Part shown: one piece after another, positions 11,201 through 19,631 of the stretch
How the letters are laid out: each line of letters begins with the position of its first letter
Numbering within the stretch: the stretch's first letter is position 1
Assembly (NCBI GenBank): GCA_002482525.1
Contig: DLGC01000017.1
Location: 62,492 to 126,491 of the forward strand
From: Propionibacteriaceae bacterium UBA7704
GTDB lineage: Bacteria; Actinomycetota; Actinomycetes; Propionibacteriales; Propionibacteriaceae
Length of the DNA stretch: 64,000 nucleotides
Direction of reading: 5' to 3'
Program-made: the position numbers and the translations under genes
Notes under the pieces: generated by a model
Database searches by the model: none
What the model saw: the letters and a program-made list of their open reading frames with translations, nothing else
Told to the model about the DNA's origin: nothing

Positions 11201-11770
11201 TTGGGTCTGGAGCACGTGCTGGCCGCCCACCGAGATCTGAGTATCGGTGCCCTGCGGGCCGACGACGGCCCGCGCGACGGGATGGTCACCATTGCCGGCA
11301 TGATCACCTCAGTGGTGCGCAAACAGACCAAGAATGGCGATGTGTGGGCCATTGTGACCGTCGAGGATCTGGAGTCCGCCATCGAGGTGCTGATCTTCCC
11401 CAAGGCCTACGCCAGCGTGGCCCTGTCGCTGGCCACCGACACCGTGGTGCGGATCAAGGGACGCGTTCGCAGCAAGGATGACGCGGTGGAGATGACCGGC
11501 CAGGAAGTGGCTTTCCCCGATGTCAACGAGGGACCCGCAGGGCCGCTGCTGATCCAGCTTCCGGCGGTGCGGTGCACGCCAGCGGTCGTGGAGCAGTTGC
11601 GTCAGGTGTTGAAAGCCCATCCGGGGCCCACCGAAGTCCGGGTTCGGCTGGTCTCGGCCACGAGCGGGTCGAAGATCTGGAAGCTGGACGAGCAGCTCCG
11701 CGTGGCACCGTCGCGACCATTGATCGCTGACCTCAAGGCACTGCTGGGACCCTCCTGTGTCGCTGGCTGA
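8252..11770 (+). CDS. dnaE: DNA polymerase III alpha subunit
   Basis: Replicative polymerase catalytic subunit. The N-terminal PHP domain begins with VHLHCHSEYS. The palm catalytic motif PDFDVDFD holds D414 and D416, and an OB-fold follows near residue ~990 (VTIAGMITSV). At 1172 residues it is the usual DnaE1 length. The frame opens at an ATG at 8207, but GTG 8252 is preferred: it gives the family-typical MSAEFVHLH start and follows AGGGAGG (8234-8240). It is divergent from the arginase gene across a 196-base gap holding only promoter-like sequence (TTACAGT near 8175) and a CGTTGC/GCAACG inverted pair (8067-8072, 8094-8099). Confidence 0.96.
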   Translation: MSAEFVHLHCHSEYSMLDGAARLGDLVSTAEQMGMNALAITDHGNLFGAYEFYKVAKKSSVKPIIGLEAYLTPKTHRSERKRVQFGDGTGDDVSSKGAYTHMTIWAQNSEGMHNLFRLSSLSSLEGFFYKPRADRELLHRYAKGLIATTGCPSGEVQTHLRLGQYQEALASAAEFRDIFGAGNFYVELMDHGLDLERRVRDDLLRIAKDLKLPLVASNDLHYVNASDADDHDTLLCVSAGSTKDAVNRFRFNGDGYYLKSPEEMRHLFRDVPEACDNTLEIAERCQTSFDEGTGTYMPEFPVPAGESETSWFIKEVTNGLADRYPEGVPDYAIKQAEYEQEVIIGKGYAGYFLVVADFINWAKANGIRVGPGRGSGAGSMCAYAMKITDLDPVPHGLIFERFLNPERPSMPDFDVDFDERRRGEVIQYVTQKYGADRVCQIVTYGTIKAKQAIKDAGRVLGMPFSLGERVTKAYTPPVQGKDVSLADVFDPQHDRYGEGTEFRELYANDPDVKTVVDTARGIEGLKRQWGVHAAGVIMSSAPLLDVIPIMKREQDGQVITQFDYPSCESLGLVKMDFLGLRNLTILDDAVANVKANRGIELDLDALRRDMTDPATYELLGSGDTLGVFQLDGSGLRSLLKMMRPDNFEDISATIALYRPGPMGADSHTNYALRKTGRQAVEPIHPELADPLADILDTTYGLIVYQEQIQQIAQRVAGYSLGQADLLRRAMGKKKKEVLEAEFKPFSSGMRERGFSDAAITKLWEIMVPFAAYAFNKAHSAAYGVVSYWTAYLKANFPAEFMAALLESVKSDKDKTALYLGECRRMGIHVLPPDVNESEGRFTPVGADIRYGLAAVRNVGENVVAGIVEARTDQGKAIDFNAFLDQIPLVACNKRVIESLIKAGAFDSMGHTRRSLMECFERRVDEVIDLKRNQANGQDDLFGDSGASEEFAMAPVPDVPEWDKRVRLAFEREMLGLYVSDHPLLGLEHVLAAHRDLSIGALRADDGPRDGMVTIAGMITSVVRKQTKNGDVWAIVTVEDLESAIEVLIFPKAYASVALSLATDTVVRIKGRVRSKDDAVEMTGQEVAFPDVNEGPAGPLLIQLPAVRCTPAVVEQLRQVLKAHPGPTEVRVRLVSATSGSKIWKLDEQLRVAPSRPLIADLKALLGPSCVAG

Positions 11771-11812
11771 ACACCGCTGCGTCGTGCCCGCCGATCATGC
11801 GCGCTGGTGGTC

Positions 11813-11818
11813 TAGGCT
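11813..11818 (+). promoter_or_regulatory. -10 box, leaderless promoter
   Basis: TAGGCT ends six bases before the GTG at 11825, and no Shine-Dalgarno sequence is present. This spacing puts the transcription start at or next to the start codon. Confidence 0.55.
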
Positions 11819-11824
11819 TTCGCT

Positions 11825-12454
11825 GTGAGCACCACCGTCGCCGAGGAGTTGGCTGCAGAACCGGAGGTACCGTCCCAGCAGGGATCACTGGCCGCCTGGA
11901 TTCTGCTGCTGGTCGGCCTATCCATCGTGGTAGGGGCCTTGGCCGGTGTTTTCTGGTCGGGAGTGGTGACTCTTCCCAGCTATCAGATTCAGCCCGATGG
12001 CTCGGCCGTCATCGGCGAACAGGGATTGAGTCAGATTGTGGCCGCCGACGTCTGGTTCAGCATCACGGGCGCCTTGGTGGGGGCAGGCCTGGGCCTCGTG
12101 GTCTGGAAGTGGTTCCATCCGCTGGGTTGGCCCACCGCCCTGCTAGCCGTGGCTGCGGGCCTTTTGGCTGGACTCGCCTGCTGGCGATTCGGCACATTGT
12201 TGGGCCCAGGCCCGTTCGAGGCACGGATGGCTGCGGCTCAGGCCGGCGACCTGGTTCCAGTCTCGCTGGAATTGCAGGCCTGGTCGGCGCTGGCGATCTG
12301 GGCCTTCGCGGCGGTGACCCCGGTGCTGTTGATCTCCTCACTCGGCCCCGATGACGAGGAAGTCGCGCTGGATTCAGGTCGCGGCGATCAGCCCGAACCA
12401 GAGGAACACGCCGAGGTGGATGAGATCGGCGTCCTGACCACCGACGAGACCTGA
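11825..12454 (+). CDS. four-helix membrane protein of unknown function
   Basis: I do not recognise the family with certainty; the layout resembles small actinobacterial membrane proteins such as DUF2567. The 209 residues have four likely membrane segments (about 22-44, 74-95, 101-122 and 152-173), a ~30-residue polar loop between the first two, and an acidic Asp/Glu-rich tail from 174. The GTG start is supported by a -10 box six bases upstream. It sits between dnaE and the CYTH-CHAD gene and ends 8 bases before the latter, so the two are probably co-transcribed. Confidence 0.75.
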   Translation: MSTTVAEELAAEPEVPSQQGSLAAWILLLVGLSIVVGALAGVFWSGVVTLPSYQIQPDGSAVIGEQGLSQIVAADVWFSITGALVGAGLGLVVWKWFHPLGWPTALLAVAAGLLAGLACWRFGTLLGPGPFEARMAAAQAGDLVPVSLELQAWSALAIWAFAAVTPVLLISSLGPDDEEVALDSGRGDQPEPEEHAEVDEIGVLTTDET

Positions 12455-12462
12455 GAGCCGTC

Positions 12463-13920
12463 ATGGCCAGCGACATCGAGACCGAACGAAAATTCGCTTT
12501 AGGACGAGGCGAAGAGCTTCCCGGTCTCGATGACATCGTCACCGTCGGGCCGGCCGTCGCCTTGGAGTTGGTGTTCACCTACTACGACACCTACGACTTT
12601 CGGCTGAACGCCGCCGGTCAGGTGGTGCAACGTCGACGCGGTGGTCCTGACGCCGGATGGCACGCCAAACTTCCGACCGAGGATCCCGACACCCGCCGGG
12701 AGATCGCGCTGCCCCCCGGCGGCGAGCGGCTGCCGCGCCAACTGCGTGACCTGGTTGCCGACAGCGCTGCCGGGCATGCCTTGTATCCGGTGGCCGACGT
12801 TCATATCAGCCGCAGTCAGCGCGAGTTGTGCGACGAGTCGGGCAGGCTGCTGGCTTGGCAGTTCACTGATCGGATGCGAGCACGAGTGGCCGGAAAGTCC
12901 CAGGAGTGGACCGAGGCCGAAATCGAACTGGTCGAGGGTGACGTGGCTTTGCTGGATCGCGTGGAGACTGCCTTGGCCGCTCAGGGGGTGCTGCGATCGA
13001 CCTCTCCCTCAAAACTCTCCCGGGCGTTGGCAGAACAGCCCACTTCTGCCAACGAGGAGCCGGCGGCACCCCAGTCCTGGGCGGTGGTACGGAGCTATCT
13101 GAGCGCCCAGATCGGCCTGTTGCAGTCCCAGGAGCCGGCCCTCCTGAGTGATTCACTCGACGCCGTTCACCGCTGTCGGGTCGCCACTCGACGGTTGCGT
13201 TGCGTGCTGCATAGCTTCGCGGGCCTGTTCCGCACCGGTGCGATTCGGGCATTACGCGAAGAGCTGCGCTGGTACGCCGAATGCTTGGGGGCACCGCGGG
13301 ACGCCGAGGTGCTGTTGGCGCGACTGAGCCTGGCCATGGACGAGCTTGCCGCCGCGGTGGACGCCGACGTGCGGGAGCGGATTCGTGGTGATTTGACGCG
13401 TGCTCACCGCGAGGCGCACCAGGACCTCATCGCGGCCTTGGCCAGCGAACGCTATCTGCGGCTGCAACTCGCCCTGGAGCGACTGCTGGCTGAGCCACCG
13501 CTGGATTGGCGAGCATCCGAACCCGCCTCGATCCTGCTGCCGGGGATGTACGACGCCGTGGTCGCGGTCGCTCGGCAACGCACCGAGCGGGCCATGGCCC
13601 GGCCCGGTGATCTGACCCGCTGGCATGAGGTGCGCAAGGCGGCCAAGGCTGCGCGGTACAGCGCCGAACTCATGACCCTGGCCGTCGGCGAACCCGCCGC
13701 ACGGGCCGCCGAACTATGGGCTCGGGCCAGCGGTGCTCTGGGCGAGGTACAGGACGCCGTCATCGCCGATCAGGTCATCGGCGATCTGTCCCACGCCGCC
13801 GTGACCGAGGGGCTGGAGCGCGGGCCCTTCGATGAGCTGCGTCACCATCAAGATGGCCGACGACGCGAAGCCTTGGATCGTGGCCGCGCCGCCCTGGCAG
13901 CGGCTCTGGGCTCGCCCTGA
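12463..13920 (+). CDS. CYTH and CHAD domain protein
   Basis: Two-domain protein of 485 residues. The N-terminal CYTH (triphosphate tunnel metalloenzyme) domain has ETERKF at 6-11, YYDTYDFRL at 40-48 and the acidic strand EAEIELVEG at 151-159. These tunnel domains hydrolyse or bind triphosphates, often inorganic tripolyphosphate. The C-terminal CHAD helical domain (~200-480) carries the basic HxxRxxxRRLR motif (VHRCRVATRRLR, 235-246) and a second WHEVRKAAKAARY helix. CHAD domains bind polyphosphate, so a role in polyphosphate metabolism or granule association is likely. The substrate cannot be told from sequence. Confidence 0.9.
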   Translation: MASDIETERKFALGRGEELPGLDDIVTVGPAVALELVFTYYDTYDFRLNAAGQVVQRRRGGPDAGWHAKLPTEDPDTRREIALPPGGERLPRQLRDLVADSAAGHALYPVADVHISRSQRELCDESGRLLAWQFTDRMRARVAGKSQEWTEAEIELVEGDVALLDRVETALAAQGVLRSTSPSKLSRALAEQPTSANEEPAAPQSWAVVRSYLSAQIGLLQSQEPALLSDSLDAVHRCRVATRRLRCVLHSFAGLFRTGAIRALREELRWYAECLGAPRDAEVLLARLSLAMDELAAAVDADVRERIRGDLTRAHREAHQDLIAALASERYLRLQLALERLLAEPPLDWRASEPASILLPGMYDAVVAVARQRTERAMARPGDLTRWHEVRKAAKAARYSAELMTLAVGEPAARAAELWARASGALGEVQDAVIADQVIGDLSHAAVTEGLERGPFDELRHHQDGRRREALDRGRAALAAALGSP

Positions 13921-13926
13921 CTGCTG

Positions 13927-14406
13927 TCAGGTGGCGATATCGGCGACCTGAGCCGCCGTGACGCGAATCAGATCGGCAGGGTCGAGTTCCACATCGAGGC
14001 CGCGGCGCCCCGCCGAGACAAAGATGGTGTCCCACAGTTGACAGGTCTCGTCGATCACGGTCGGCAATGTGCTGCGCTGCCCCAACGGAGAGACTCCGCC
14101 CAGCACGTAGCCGGTGGAGCGCGTCACGTGCGTGGGCTGCGCCATACTGACCCGCTTGACCCCGAAGGCCTGGCCGCAAGCCTTGAGATTCAGCGTCCCG
14201 GCCACCGGAACCATGGCGACCGCCAGCCGCAGCGGCGTTGCAGACAGCTCCACGACGAGCGTCTTGAACATTCGCAGCGGATCGATGCCCAAGGCGGTGG
14301 CCGCTTCCTGCCCGAAGCTGGTGGCTGCCGGGTCGTGGTGGTAGCTGTGGAGCCGGTAACGCACTGCTGCGGCGTCCAAGGCGATCGTTGCCGGGGTTGC
14401 AGCCAT
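13927..14406 (-). CDS. ybaK: Cys-tRNA(Pro)/Cys-tRNA(Cys) deacylase, YbaK/EbsC type
   Basis: Free-standing INS-like editing domain that removes cysteine mischarged onto tRNA-Pro. The 159 residues show the family pattern: a DPAATSFGQEAA segment, RMFKTL with the conserved lysine K48, and the GGVSPLG loop. It starts four bases after the stop of the DUF554 gene on the same strand, so the two form a small operon. It is convergent with the CYTH-CHAD gene, with only six bases between. Another ProX-like specificity is possible, but the layout matches YbaK. Confidence 0.9.
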   Translation of the reverse strand: MAATPATIALDAAAVRYRLHSYHHDPAATSFGQEAATALGIDPLRMFKTLVVELSATPLRLAVAMVPVAGTLNLKACGQAFGVKRVSMAQPTHVTRSTGYVLGGVSPLGQRSTLPTVIDETCQLWDTIFVSAGRRGLDVELDPADLIRVTAAQVADIAT

Positions 14407-14410
14407 CGGA

Positions 14411-15157
14411 TTAGGCCAGTCCCACCACGACGGCGACCAGCAGTGGTGCCGCGACCAGTGAAGGCAGCATGTCTCCGATCTGGATCTGCTTGATGCCGAG
14501 CAGACGGATGCCCAGGCCGAGCAGGATCACGCCGCCGGTGGCAGTCAGGGCGTCCAGATGAGCTGCAGGCAAGATATTGCCCAACCAGAAGCCGACGGCC
14601 GTGAGGCTGCCTTGATAGATGGCCAGCGGAATGGCGGCAAAGGCCACGCCGATCCCGAGCGAGGAGGCAAAGGCCATGGCGGCGAAGCCATCCATGACGG
14701 CCTTGATCACCAGTTGCTCGGAGCCATGTCCCATGCCGTCGGACAGTGATCCGATGATGGAAAGCGGTCCGACGCAGAAGATCAAGGTCGCGGTCACCGA
14801 CGCTTCGATGAAGGTGTTGTGATCGGCGGCGCGCGCAAAGCGGGTCCGTAGCCAGTCGGCACCACCGTCCAGACGCTCCTCCAAGCGCACCACGGAGCCG
14901 AAGATGCCGCCGATGAGCAAGGCGGCGAGCACAATGAGCAACCGCGAATTGGGCCCGACCGCGGTAGCAAAGGCCTCCGACATGCCTTGAGCGATTGAGA
15001 GCCCGCCGATCACGAGCGAGACCAGTCCGAGGATCTGGGTGACGACCGAGCGGGTGCGCTCGGGAAGTCGATGTCCGATCAACAGGCCCAACAGCGCGCC
15101 AACCACAACGGTGATGACGTTGATAACGGTGCCGGCGCCGATGAACATGGGCGCCAT
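14411..15157 (-). CDS. DUF554 family membrane protein
   Basis: Integral membrane protein of 248 residues, with about seven hydrophobic segments and the DUF554 (YdfK-like) features: an N-terminal GTVINVITVVVGALLG segment and a central VMDGFAAMAFASSLGIGVAF segment. The function is unknown; a transport role is sometimes suggested for the family. The start could be the ATG at 15157 or the one at 15148. It is divergent from hisD across 113 bases, which hold the hisD promoter and nothing else I recognise. Confidence 0.88.
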   Translation of the reverse strand: MAPMFIGAGTVINVITVVVGALLGLLIGHRLPERTRSVVTQILGLVSLVIGGLSIAQGMSEAFATAVGPNSRLLIVLAALLIGGIFGSVVRLEERLDGGADWLRTRFARAADHNTFIEASVTATLIFCVGPLSIIGSLSDGMGHGSEQLVIKAVMDGFAAMAFASSLGIGVAFAAIPLAIYQGSLTAVGFWLGNILPAAHLDALTATGGVILLGLGIRLLGIKQIQIGDMLPSLVAAPLLVAVVVGLA

Positions 15158-15258
15158 TCAATCACTGCCTGGCGCCGAGACCAGGCACGGCACCGTGGGT
15201 GAACGTCGTGATACCCACCTCACGGCTGGTCCGCGGGGGACAGCGTCCCGGATCCCCT

Positions 15259-15264
15259 TAGAAT
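15259..15264 (+). promoter_or_regulatory. -10 box of the his operon, leaderless
   Basis: TAGAAT ends six bases before the hisD GTG at 15271. With no leader there is no room for a histidine attenuator, so control must act on the promoter or elsewhere. Confidence 0.6.
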
Positions 15265-15270
15265 GGCGCA

Positions 15271-16572
15271 GTGCTGCAAACCATCGATCTTCGAGGCCAG
15301 AACCTGCTCGACTACCGCTCGGCTCTGCCGCGTGCGGATTTCGACGTCGATGCCGCTGTGGAACGAGTGCGTCCCATCGTCGCGGCGGTCGCCGAGCGCG
15401 GCTCTGCCGCACTGGCGGAGTTCAGTGAGCGGTTCGACCATGTAGTGCCGACGAGTTTCCGGGTGTCCGCCGAAGCGATCCGTGCCGCCGAAGCGGGTCT
15501 GAGTGAGGAACTGCGCACCGCCTTCAGCGAGGCGATTCGGCGACGCCGCTTGGTTGCCGAGGCTGAGGCCGCCAGTGATGTGGTTCGCGTCGAGCTCGCT
15601 CCCGGGGCGATCGTCGAGCAGCGACTGATGCCCGTGCGCCGCGTCGGTCTGTACGTTCCTGGGGGGTTGGCGCCATTGGCCTCCAGCGTGCTGATGAATG
15701 TGATTCCCGCACAGGTGGCTGGGGTGTCCTCGATCGCCGTTTCGAGCCCGCCCCAGGCCGAGTTCGACGGGCTGCCGCACCCCAACATCCTCGCGATGTG
15801 CGGTCTGCTCGGCGTCGATGAGGTGTACGCGGTCGGTGGCGCCCAGGCCATCGCGATGTTCGCCTACGGAGTACCGCAGGTGTGCCCCGCAGTGGACCTG
15901 GTCACCGGTCCGGGCAACATCTATGTGGTGGCGGCCAAGCGACTGCTGCGCGGCGTGATTGGGATCGACTCCGAAGCCGGCCCCACCGAGATCGCGATCC
16001 TCGCCGATGACTCGGCCCAACCGGCCTTCGTGGCTGCCGACCTCATCTCGCAGGCCGAACATGATCCGATGGCCGCCTCGGTCCTGGTCACCGATTCGGA
16101 GCCGCTGGCCCAGGCTGTGGTGGCACACGTCGAGGCGCAGGTCGCGGTCACCAAACACGCCGAGCGCATCCGTACCGCCTTGACGGGTCCGCAATCGGCA
16201 ATCGTGCTGGTCGACGATGTGGAACAAGGGCTCGCAGTGGTGAACGCCTATGCCGCTGAGCACCTGGAAATCCAGACGCGCGATGCGCGCGCAGTCGCCG
16301 AGCGGGTCTACAACGCCGGTGCGATCTTCGTCGGGTCCTATGCTCCGGTCTCGCTGGGCGACTACAGCGCAGGGTCCACGCACGTGCTGCCCACCGCAGG
16401 CGCCGCCGCACACTCCTCGGGGTTGAACGTGCACAGCTTCCGCAAACAGGTCCACATCATCGACTACTCCGCCGAGGCGCTGGCCGAACTCGCCGATTCC
16501 GTGGAGTCCTTCGCCACTGCGGAGGATCTGCCCGGCCACCGGGCCGCGATCAGCGTGCGGCGGTCGTCGTGA
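15271..16572 (+). CDS. hisD: histidinol dehydrogenase
   Basis: Zinc enzyme for the last two oxidation steps of histidine synthesis, histidinol to histidine with 2 NAD+. The 433 residues have the usual length. Zinc ligands are visible in SQAEHDP (Q261, H264) and catalytic residues in AEHLEIQT (E330, H331). The NAD site region GPGNIYV and the GPTEIAILAD loop are present. The GTG start matches the -10 spacing of a leaderless promoter. It is the first gene of a his operon, and its stop overlaps the hisC start. Confidence 0.97.
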   Translation: MLQTIDLRGQNLLDYRSALPRADFDVDAAVERVRPIVAAVAERGSAALAEFSERFDHVVPTSFRVSAEAIRAAEAGLSEELRTAFSEAIRRRRLVAEAEAASDVVRVELAPGAIVEQRLMPVRRVGLYVPGGLAPLASSVLMNVIPAQVAGVSSIAVSSPPQAEFDGLPHPNILAMCGLLGVDEVYAVGGAQAIAMFAYGVPQVCPAVDLVTGPGNIYVVAAKRLLRGVIGIDSEAGPTEIAILADDSAQPAFVAADLISQAEHDPMAASVLVTDSEPLAQAVVAHVEAQVAVTKHAERIRTALTGPQSAIVLVDDVEQGLAVVNAYAAEHLEIQTRDARAVAERVYNAGAIFVGSYAPVSLGDYSAGSTHVLPTAGAAAHSSGLNVHSFRKQVHIIDYSAEALAELADSVESFATAEDLPGHRAAISVRRSS

Positions 16573-17663
16573 AGCCGGACGTGAGCCTGGGCGAGCTGCC
16601 GCTGCGTCCTGAACTCGTGGGGGAGAGCCCCTACGGCGCACCGCAACTGGATGTTCCGGTGCGCCTGAATGTGAACGAGAACCCCTACCCGCCCACGCCG
16701 GAGATCGCCGCCGCCATGGGTGCGGCGGTCACCGAGGCCGCTGCCGAGATCGATCGTTACCCTGACCGGGAAGCGACCGAGTTGCGCGCAGCTCTGGCCG
16801 ACTATCTCGGGCACGGATTGACCCCGGCGACCATCTGGGCGGCCAACGGCTCCAACGAGGTGATGACCCACCTGCTGGGTGCTTTCGCAGGGCCTGGCCG
16901 CCGAGTGCTGACCTTCGCGCCGACGTATTCGATGTACCCCGAATATGCGCGCAACACCCACAGCGAGTATGTGGTGGTGCCGCGACGACCCGACTTCGGG
17001 TTGGACGCCGACGCGGTGTTGGCCGCCATCGAGGAGTACCGGCCCAGCGTGGTGGTCATCACGACGCCGAACAACCCGACCGGCACTGTGACGCCGCTGG
17101 AGGTGTTGGACGAGGTGCTGGCCCGGACCGAGGTCATCGTGGTGGTGGATGAGGCCTATCAGGAGTTCGCTCGCCACCCTGAACGCACCGCCCTGACGTT
17201 GCTGCCGCGCTACGGCAATCTGGTGGTCACCCGCACCTTGAGTAAGGCTTTTGCCCTGGCCGGCGGGCGTTTGGGCTACCTGGCCGCAGCGGAGTCCATT
17301 GTGGATGCCTGCCGCATTGTGCGGTTGCCCTACCACCTTTCCGCCCAGACGCAGGTCATCGCCCGGGTGGCGCTCGCTCATGCCCGGGAAATGCTGGCGC
17401 GGGTCGACGAATTGCGGGCCACCCGCGACGAAATGCTGGTGAGACTGCCTCAACTGGGGGTAGAGGTGATCGACTCCGAGGCGAACTTCTGTTTGTTCGG
17501 GACCTTTGATGACCGTCATGATGTCTTTGTCCGGCTTTTGGAGCGGGGCGTGTTGGTCCGTGAAACCGGGCCTGCGGGGTACCTTCGGGTCTCTGCCGGC
17601 ACTCCCGCCGAAACCGAGGCGTTCTACGCTGCATTGAGCGATGTATTGAAGGAGATCCGATGA
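16569..17663 (+). CDS. hisC: histidinol-phosphate aminotransferase
   Basis: PLP enzyme that converts imidazole acetol phosphate and glutamate to histidinol phosphate. The 364 residues contain the PLP lysine K226 in TLSKAFALAGGR, the NNPTG loop (ITTPNNPTGT) and the N-terminal NENPYPP motif. The GTG start overlaps the hisD stop by four bases, and the end overlaps hisB by four, giving tight translational coupling. Confidence 0.97.
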   Translation: MKPDVSLGELPLRPELVGESPYGAPQLDVPVRLNVNENPYPPTPEIAAAMGAAVTEAAAEIDRYPDREATELRAALADYLGHGLTPATIWAANGSNEVMTHLLGAFAGPGRRVLTFAPTYSMYPEYARNTHSEYVVVPRRPDFGLDADAVLAAIEEYRPSVVVITTPNNPTGTVTPLEVLDEVLARTEVIVVVDEAYQEFARHPERTALTLLPRYGNLVVTRTLSKAFALAGGRLGYLAAAESIVDACRIVRLPYHLSAQTQVIARVALAHAREMLARVDELRATRDEMLVRLPQLGVEVIDSEANFCLFGTFDDRHDVFVRLLERGVLVRETGPAGYLRVSAGTPAETEAFYAALSDVLKEIR

Positions 17664-18274
17664 GCCCGCGCACAGCGGTGCAGGAGCGACGGACCAGTGA
17701 GTCCACGGTTCGGGTTGGCCTGAACCTGGACGGCACCGGGGAGTCCACCATCAGTACTGGCGTGGGCTTCTTTGACCACATGCTTACCGCGCTGTCGCGA
17801 CACTCGCTGATCGACCTCGACATCGCCACCACCGGCGATGTGCACATCGACGGTCACCACAGTGTCGAAGACACCGCGATCGTGCTCGGGAAGGCCTTCG
17901 CGGAGGCGCTGGGCGACAAGGCAGGCATCCGACGCTACGGCGATGCACTGGTGCCGCTGGACGAGGCGCTGGCACAGGCCGTCGTCGATGTTGCCGGGCG
18001 CCCCTATGTCGTGTGCTCCGGCGAACCCGACGGCCAGCAGTACGCCCTGATCGGCGGAACCGGTGCCGCCTATGCCGGATCACTGACTCAGCATGTCTTC
18101 GAATCCTTCGCGATGAACGCCGGGCTGACACTGCATGTCCGGTTGTTGGCCGGGCGTGATCCGCACCACATCGTGGAGGCGCAGTTCAAAGCGCTGGCCC
18201 GGGCGTTGCGGGACGCGGTGGCGCTGGATCCGAGGATCGAGGGCATCGTGCCTTCGACCAAGGGCGCCCTGTGA
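17660..18274 (+). CDS. hisB: imidazoleglycerol-phosphate dehydratase
   Basis: Manganese enzyme that dehydrates imidazole glycerol phosphate. The single-domain form of 204 residues lacks the phosphatase domain found in enterobacterial HisB, so histidinol phosphatase must be encoded elsewhere. Metal motifs are FFDHML near the N-terminus, DGHHSVEDT (about residues 63-71) and the later second HH-type motif DPHHIVEA. The ATG at 17660 overlaps hisC, and the end overlaps hisH by four bases. Confidence 0.97.
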   Translation: MSPRTAVQERRTSESTVRVGLNLDGTGESTISTGVGFFDHMLTALSRHSLIDLDIATTGDVHIDGHHSVEDTAIVLGKAFAEALGDKAGIRRYGDALVPLDEALAQAVVDVAGRPYVVCSGEPDGQQYALIGGTGAAYAGSLTQHVFESFAMNAGLTLHVRLLAGRDPHHIVEAQFKALARALRDAVALDPRIEGIVPSTKGAL

Positions 18275-18909
18275 ACGCTGCACCCGTCGTTGCCGTGCTC
18301 GATTACGGTTCCGGCAATCTGCACTCAGCGACCCGTGCCCTGAGCGCTGCCGGTGCCCGGGTGGAGCTCACCGCCGACCTTGATCGATGCCTTGCCGCTG
18401 ACGGGCTGGTAGTGCCCGGAGTCGGTGCTTTCACCGCCTGCATGGACGGACTGGTGGGCGTTGGCGGCCCGGAGCTGGTGAGACGACGGCTTGCGGCGAA
18501 CCGGCCGATCTTGGGCATCTGCGTAGGGCATCAGGTGATGTTCGATCTCGGCGTGGAACACGGCGTGCAGTCTGCCGGTCTGGGCGTGCTGCCCGGAGTC
18601 GTCGAGCCGCTGGATGCGCTGCCACTGCCGCACATGGGCTGGAACCAGGTTCAGGTGGCCGAGGGTTCGGCGATGTTCGAGGGTGTGGAGTCCGAACGGT
18701 TTTACTTCGTGCACTCCTATGGCGTCCACCCCGATCAGTCCTGGCCGCAGGGTGCCTTGGTGAGCACTGCCGAACACGGTGGCGATCGATTCGTGGCTGC
18801 GGTGGAATCCGACCGACTGTGGACGACCCAGTTCCATCCCGAGAAGTCCGGCGCTGCCGGAGCGCGGCTGCTGCGCAATTGGCTCCAGACTCTGAAAGGT
18901 CAGCAATGA
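18271..18909 (+). CDS. hisH: imidazole glycerol phosphate synthase, glutaminase subunit
   Basis: Class I glutamine amidotransferase that feeds ammonia to HisF. The 212 residues carry the nucleophile C84 in GICVGHQ and the His-Glu pair in QFHPEKSG near the end. It overlaps hisB and hisA by four bases each. Its obligate partner HisF is not encoded next to it or anywhere in the window, which is unusual for this operon. Confidence 0.96.
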   Translation: MNAAPVVAVLDYGSGNLHSATRALSAAGARVELTADLDRCLAADGLVVPGVGAFTACMDGLVGVGGPELVRRRLAANRPILGICVGHQVMFDLGVEHGVQSAGLGVLPGVVEPLDALPLPHMGWNQVQVAEGSAMFEGVESERFYFVHSYGVHPDQSWPQGALVSTAEHGGDRFVAAVESDRLWTTQFHPEKSGAAGARLLRNWLQTLKGQQ

Positions 18910-19631
18910 GTGAACTGATCCTGCTACCCGCGGTCGATGTACAGGCTGGTCAGGCGGTGCAGCTGGTTCAGGGCGTGGCGGGCAGCGAAAAGGTGTTCGG
19001 CGATCCGCTAGCCGCCGCGCAACGCTGGCAGGATGCCGGAGCCCAGTGGCTTCACCTGGTGGATCTGGACGCAGCCTTCGGTCGGGGCAGCAACGCGGAG
19101 GTCCTGGCCGGGATCGTCGGCGAAGTCGGCATGCAGGTGGAGATGTCGGGCGGAATCCGCGATGACGCCTCCCTGGAACGTGCCCTGGCGACCGGATGCC
19201 GCCGAGTGAATATCGGGACGGCCGCCTTGGAGAACCCGCAGTGGTGCGAACGCGTCATCGCTGAGCATGGTGATCGGATCGCCATCGGACTCGACGTTCG
19301 AGGCACCCGGTTGGCAGCTCGCGGCTGGACCCAAGAGGGCGGCGATCTGTACGAAACGCTGGATCGACTGAACGCCGCCGGCTGTGTGCGCTATGTGGTC
19401 ACCGATGTGGCCAGCGACGGCATGTTGAGCGGGCCGAATCTCACGCTGCTCGCCGACGTGTGTGCCCGCACCGACGCGGCGGTCATCGCCAGTGGGGGAG
19501 TCTCCAGCATCGACGATCTCGTCGCAGTGAGCGAATTGGTGCCGTCCGGTGTGGAAGGTGCGATCATCGGCACCGCATTGTATGTGGGCAACTTCACCTT
19601 GTCGGAAGCGCTGGATGCGGTTCGCGCCTGA
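18906..19631 (+). CDS. hisA: phosphoribosyl isomerase (HisA, probably bifunctional PriA type)
   Basis: TIM-barrel isomerase acting on ProFAR in histidine synthesis. In actinobacteria this enzyme often also performs the TrpF step of tryptophan synthesis. The reading frame opens at 18819, but the ATG at 18906 follows AAAGG and overlaps the hisH stop, giving 241 residues. Features are D11 (PAVDV), an EMSGGIRDD loop and D167 in VTDVASDGML, the two general acid/base aspartates. Dual function is inferred from lineage; confirming the absence of trpF in the genome would support it. Confidence 0.95.
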   Translation: MSELILLPAVDVQAGQAVQLVQGVAGSEKVFGDPLAAAQRWQDAGAQWLHLVDLDAAFGRGSNAEVLAGIVGEVGMQVEMSGGIRDDASLERALATGCRRVNIGTAALENPQWCERVIAEHGDRIAIGLDVRGTRLAARGWTQEGGDLYETLDRLNAAGCVRYVVTDVASDGMLSGPNLTLLADVCARTDAAVIASGGVSSIDDLVAVSELVPSGVEGAIIGTALYVGNFTLSEALDAVRA

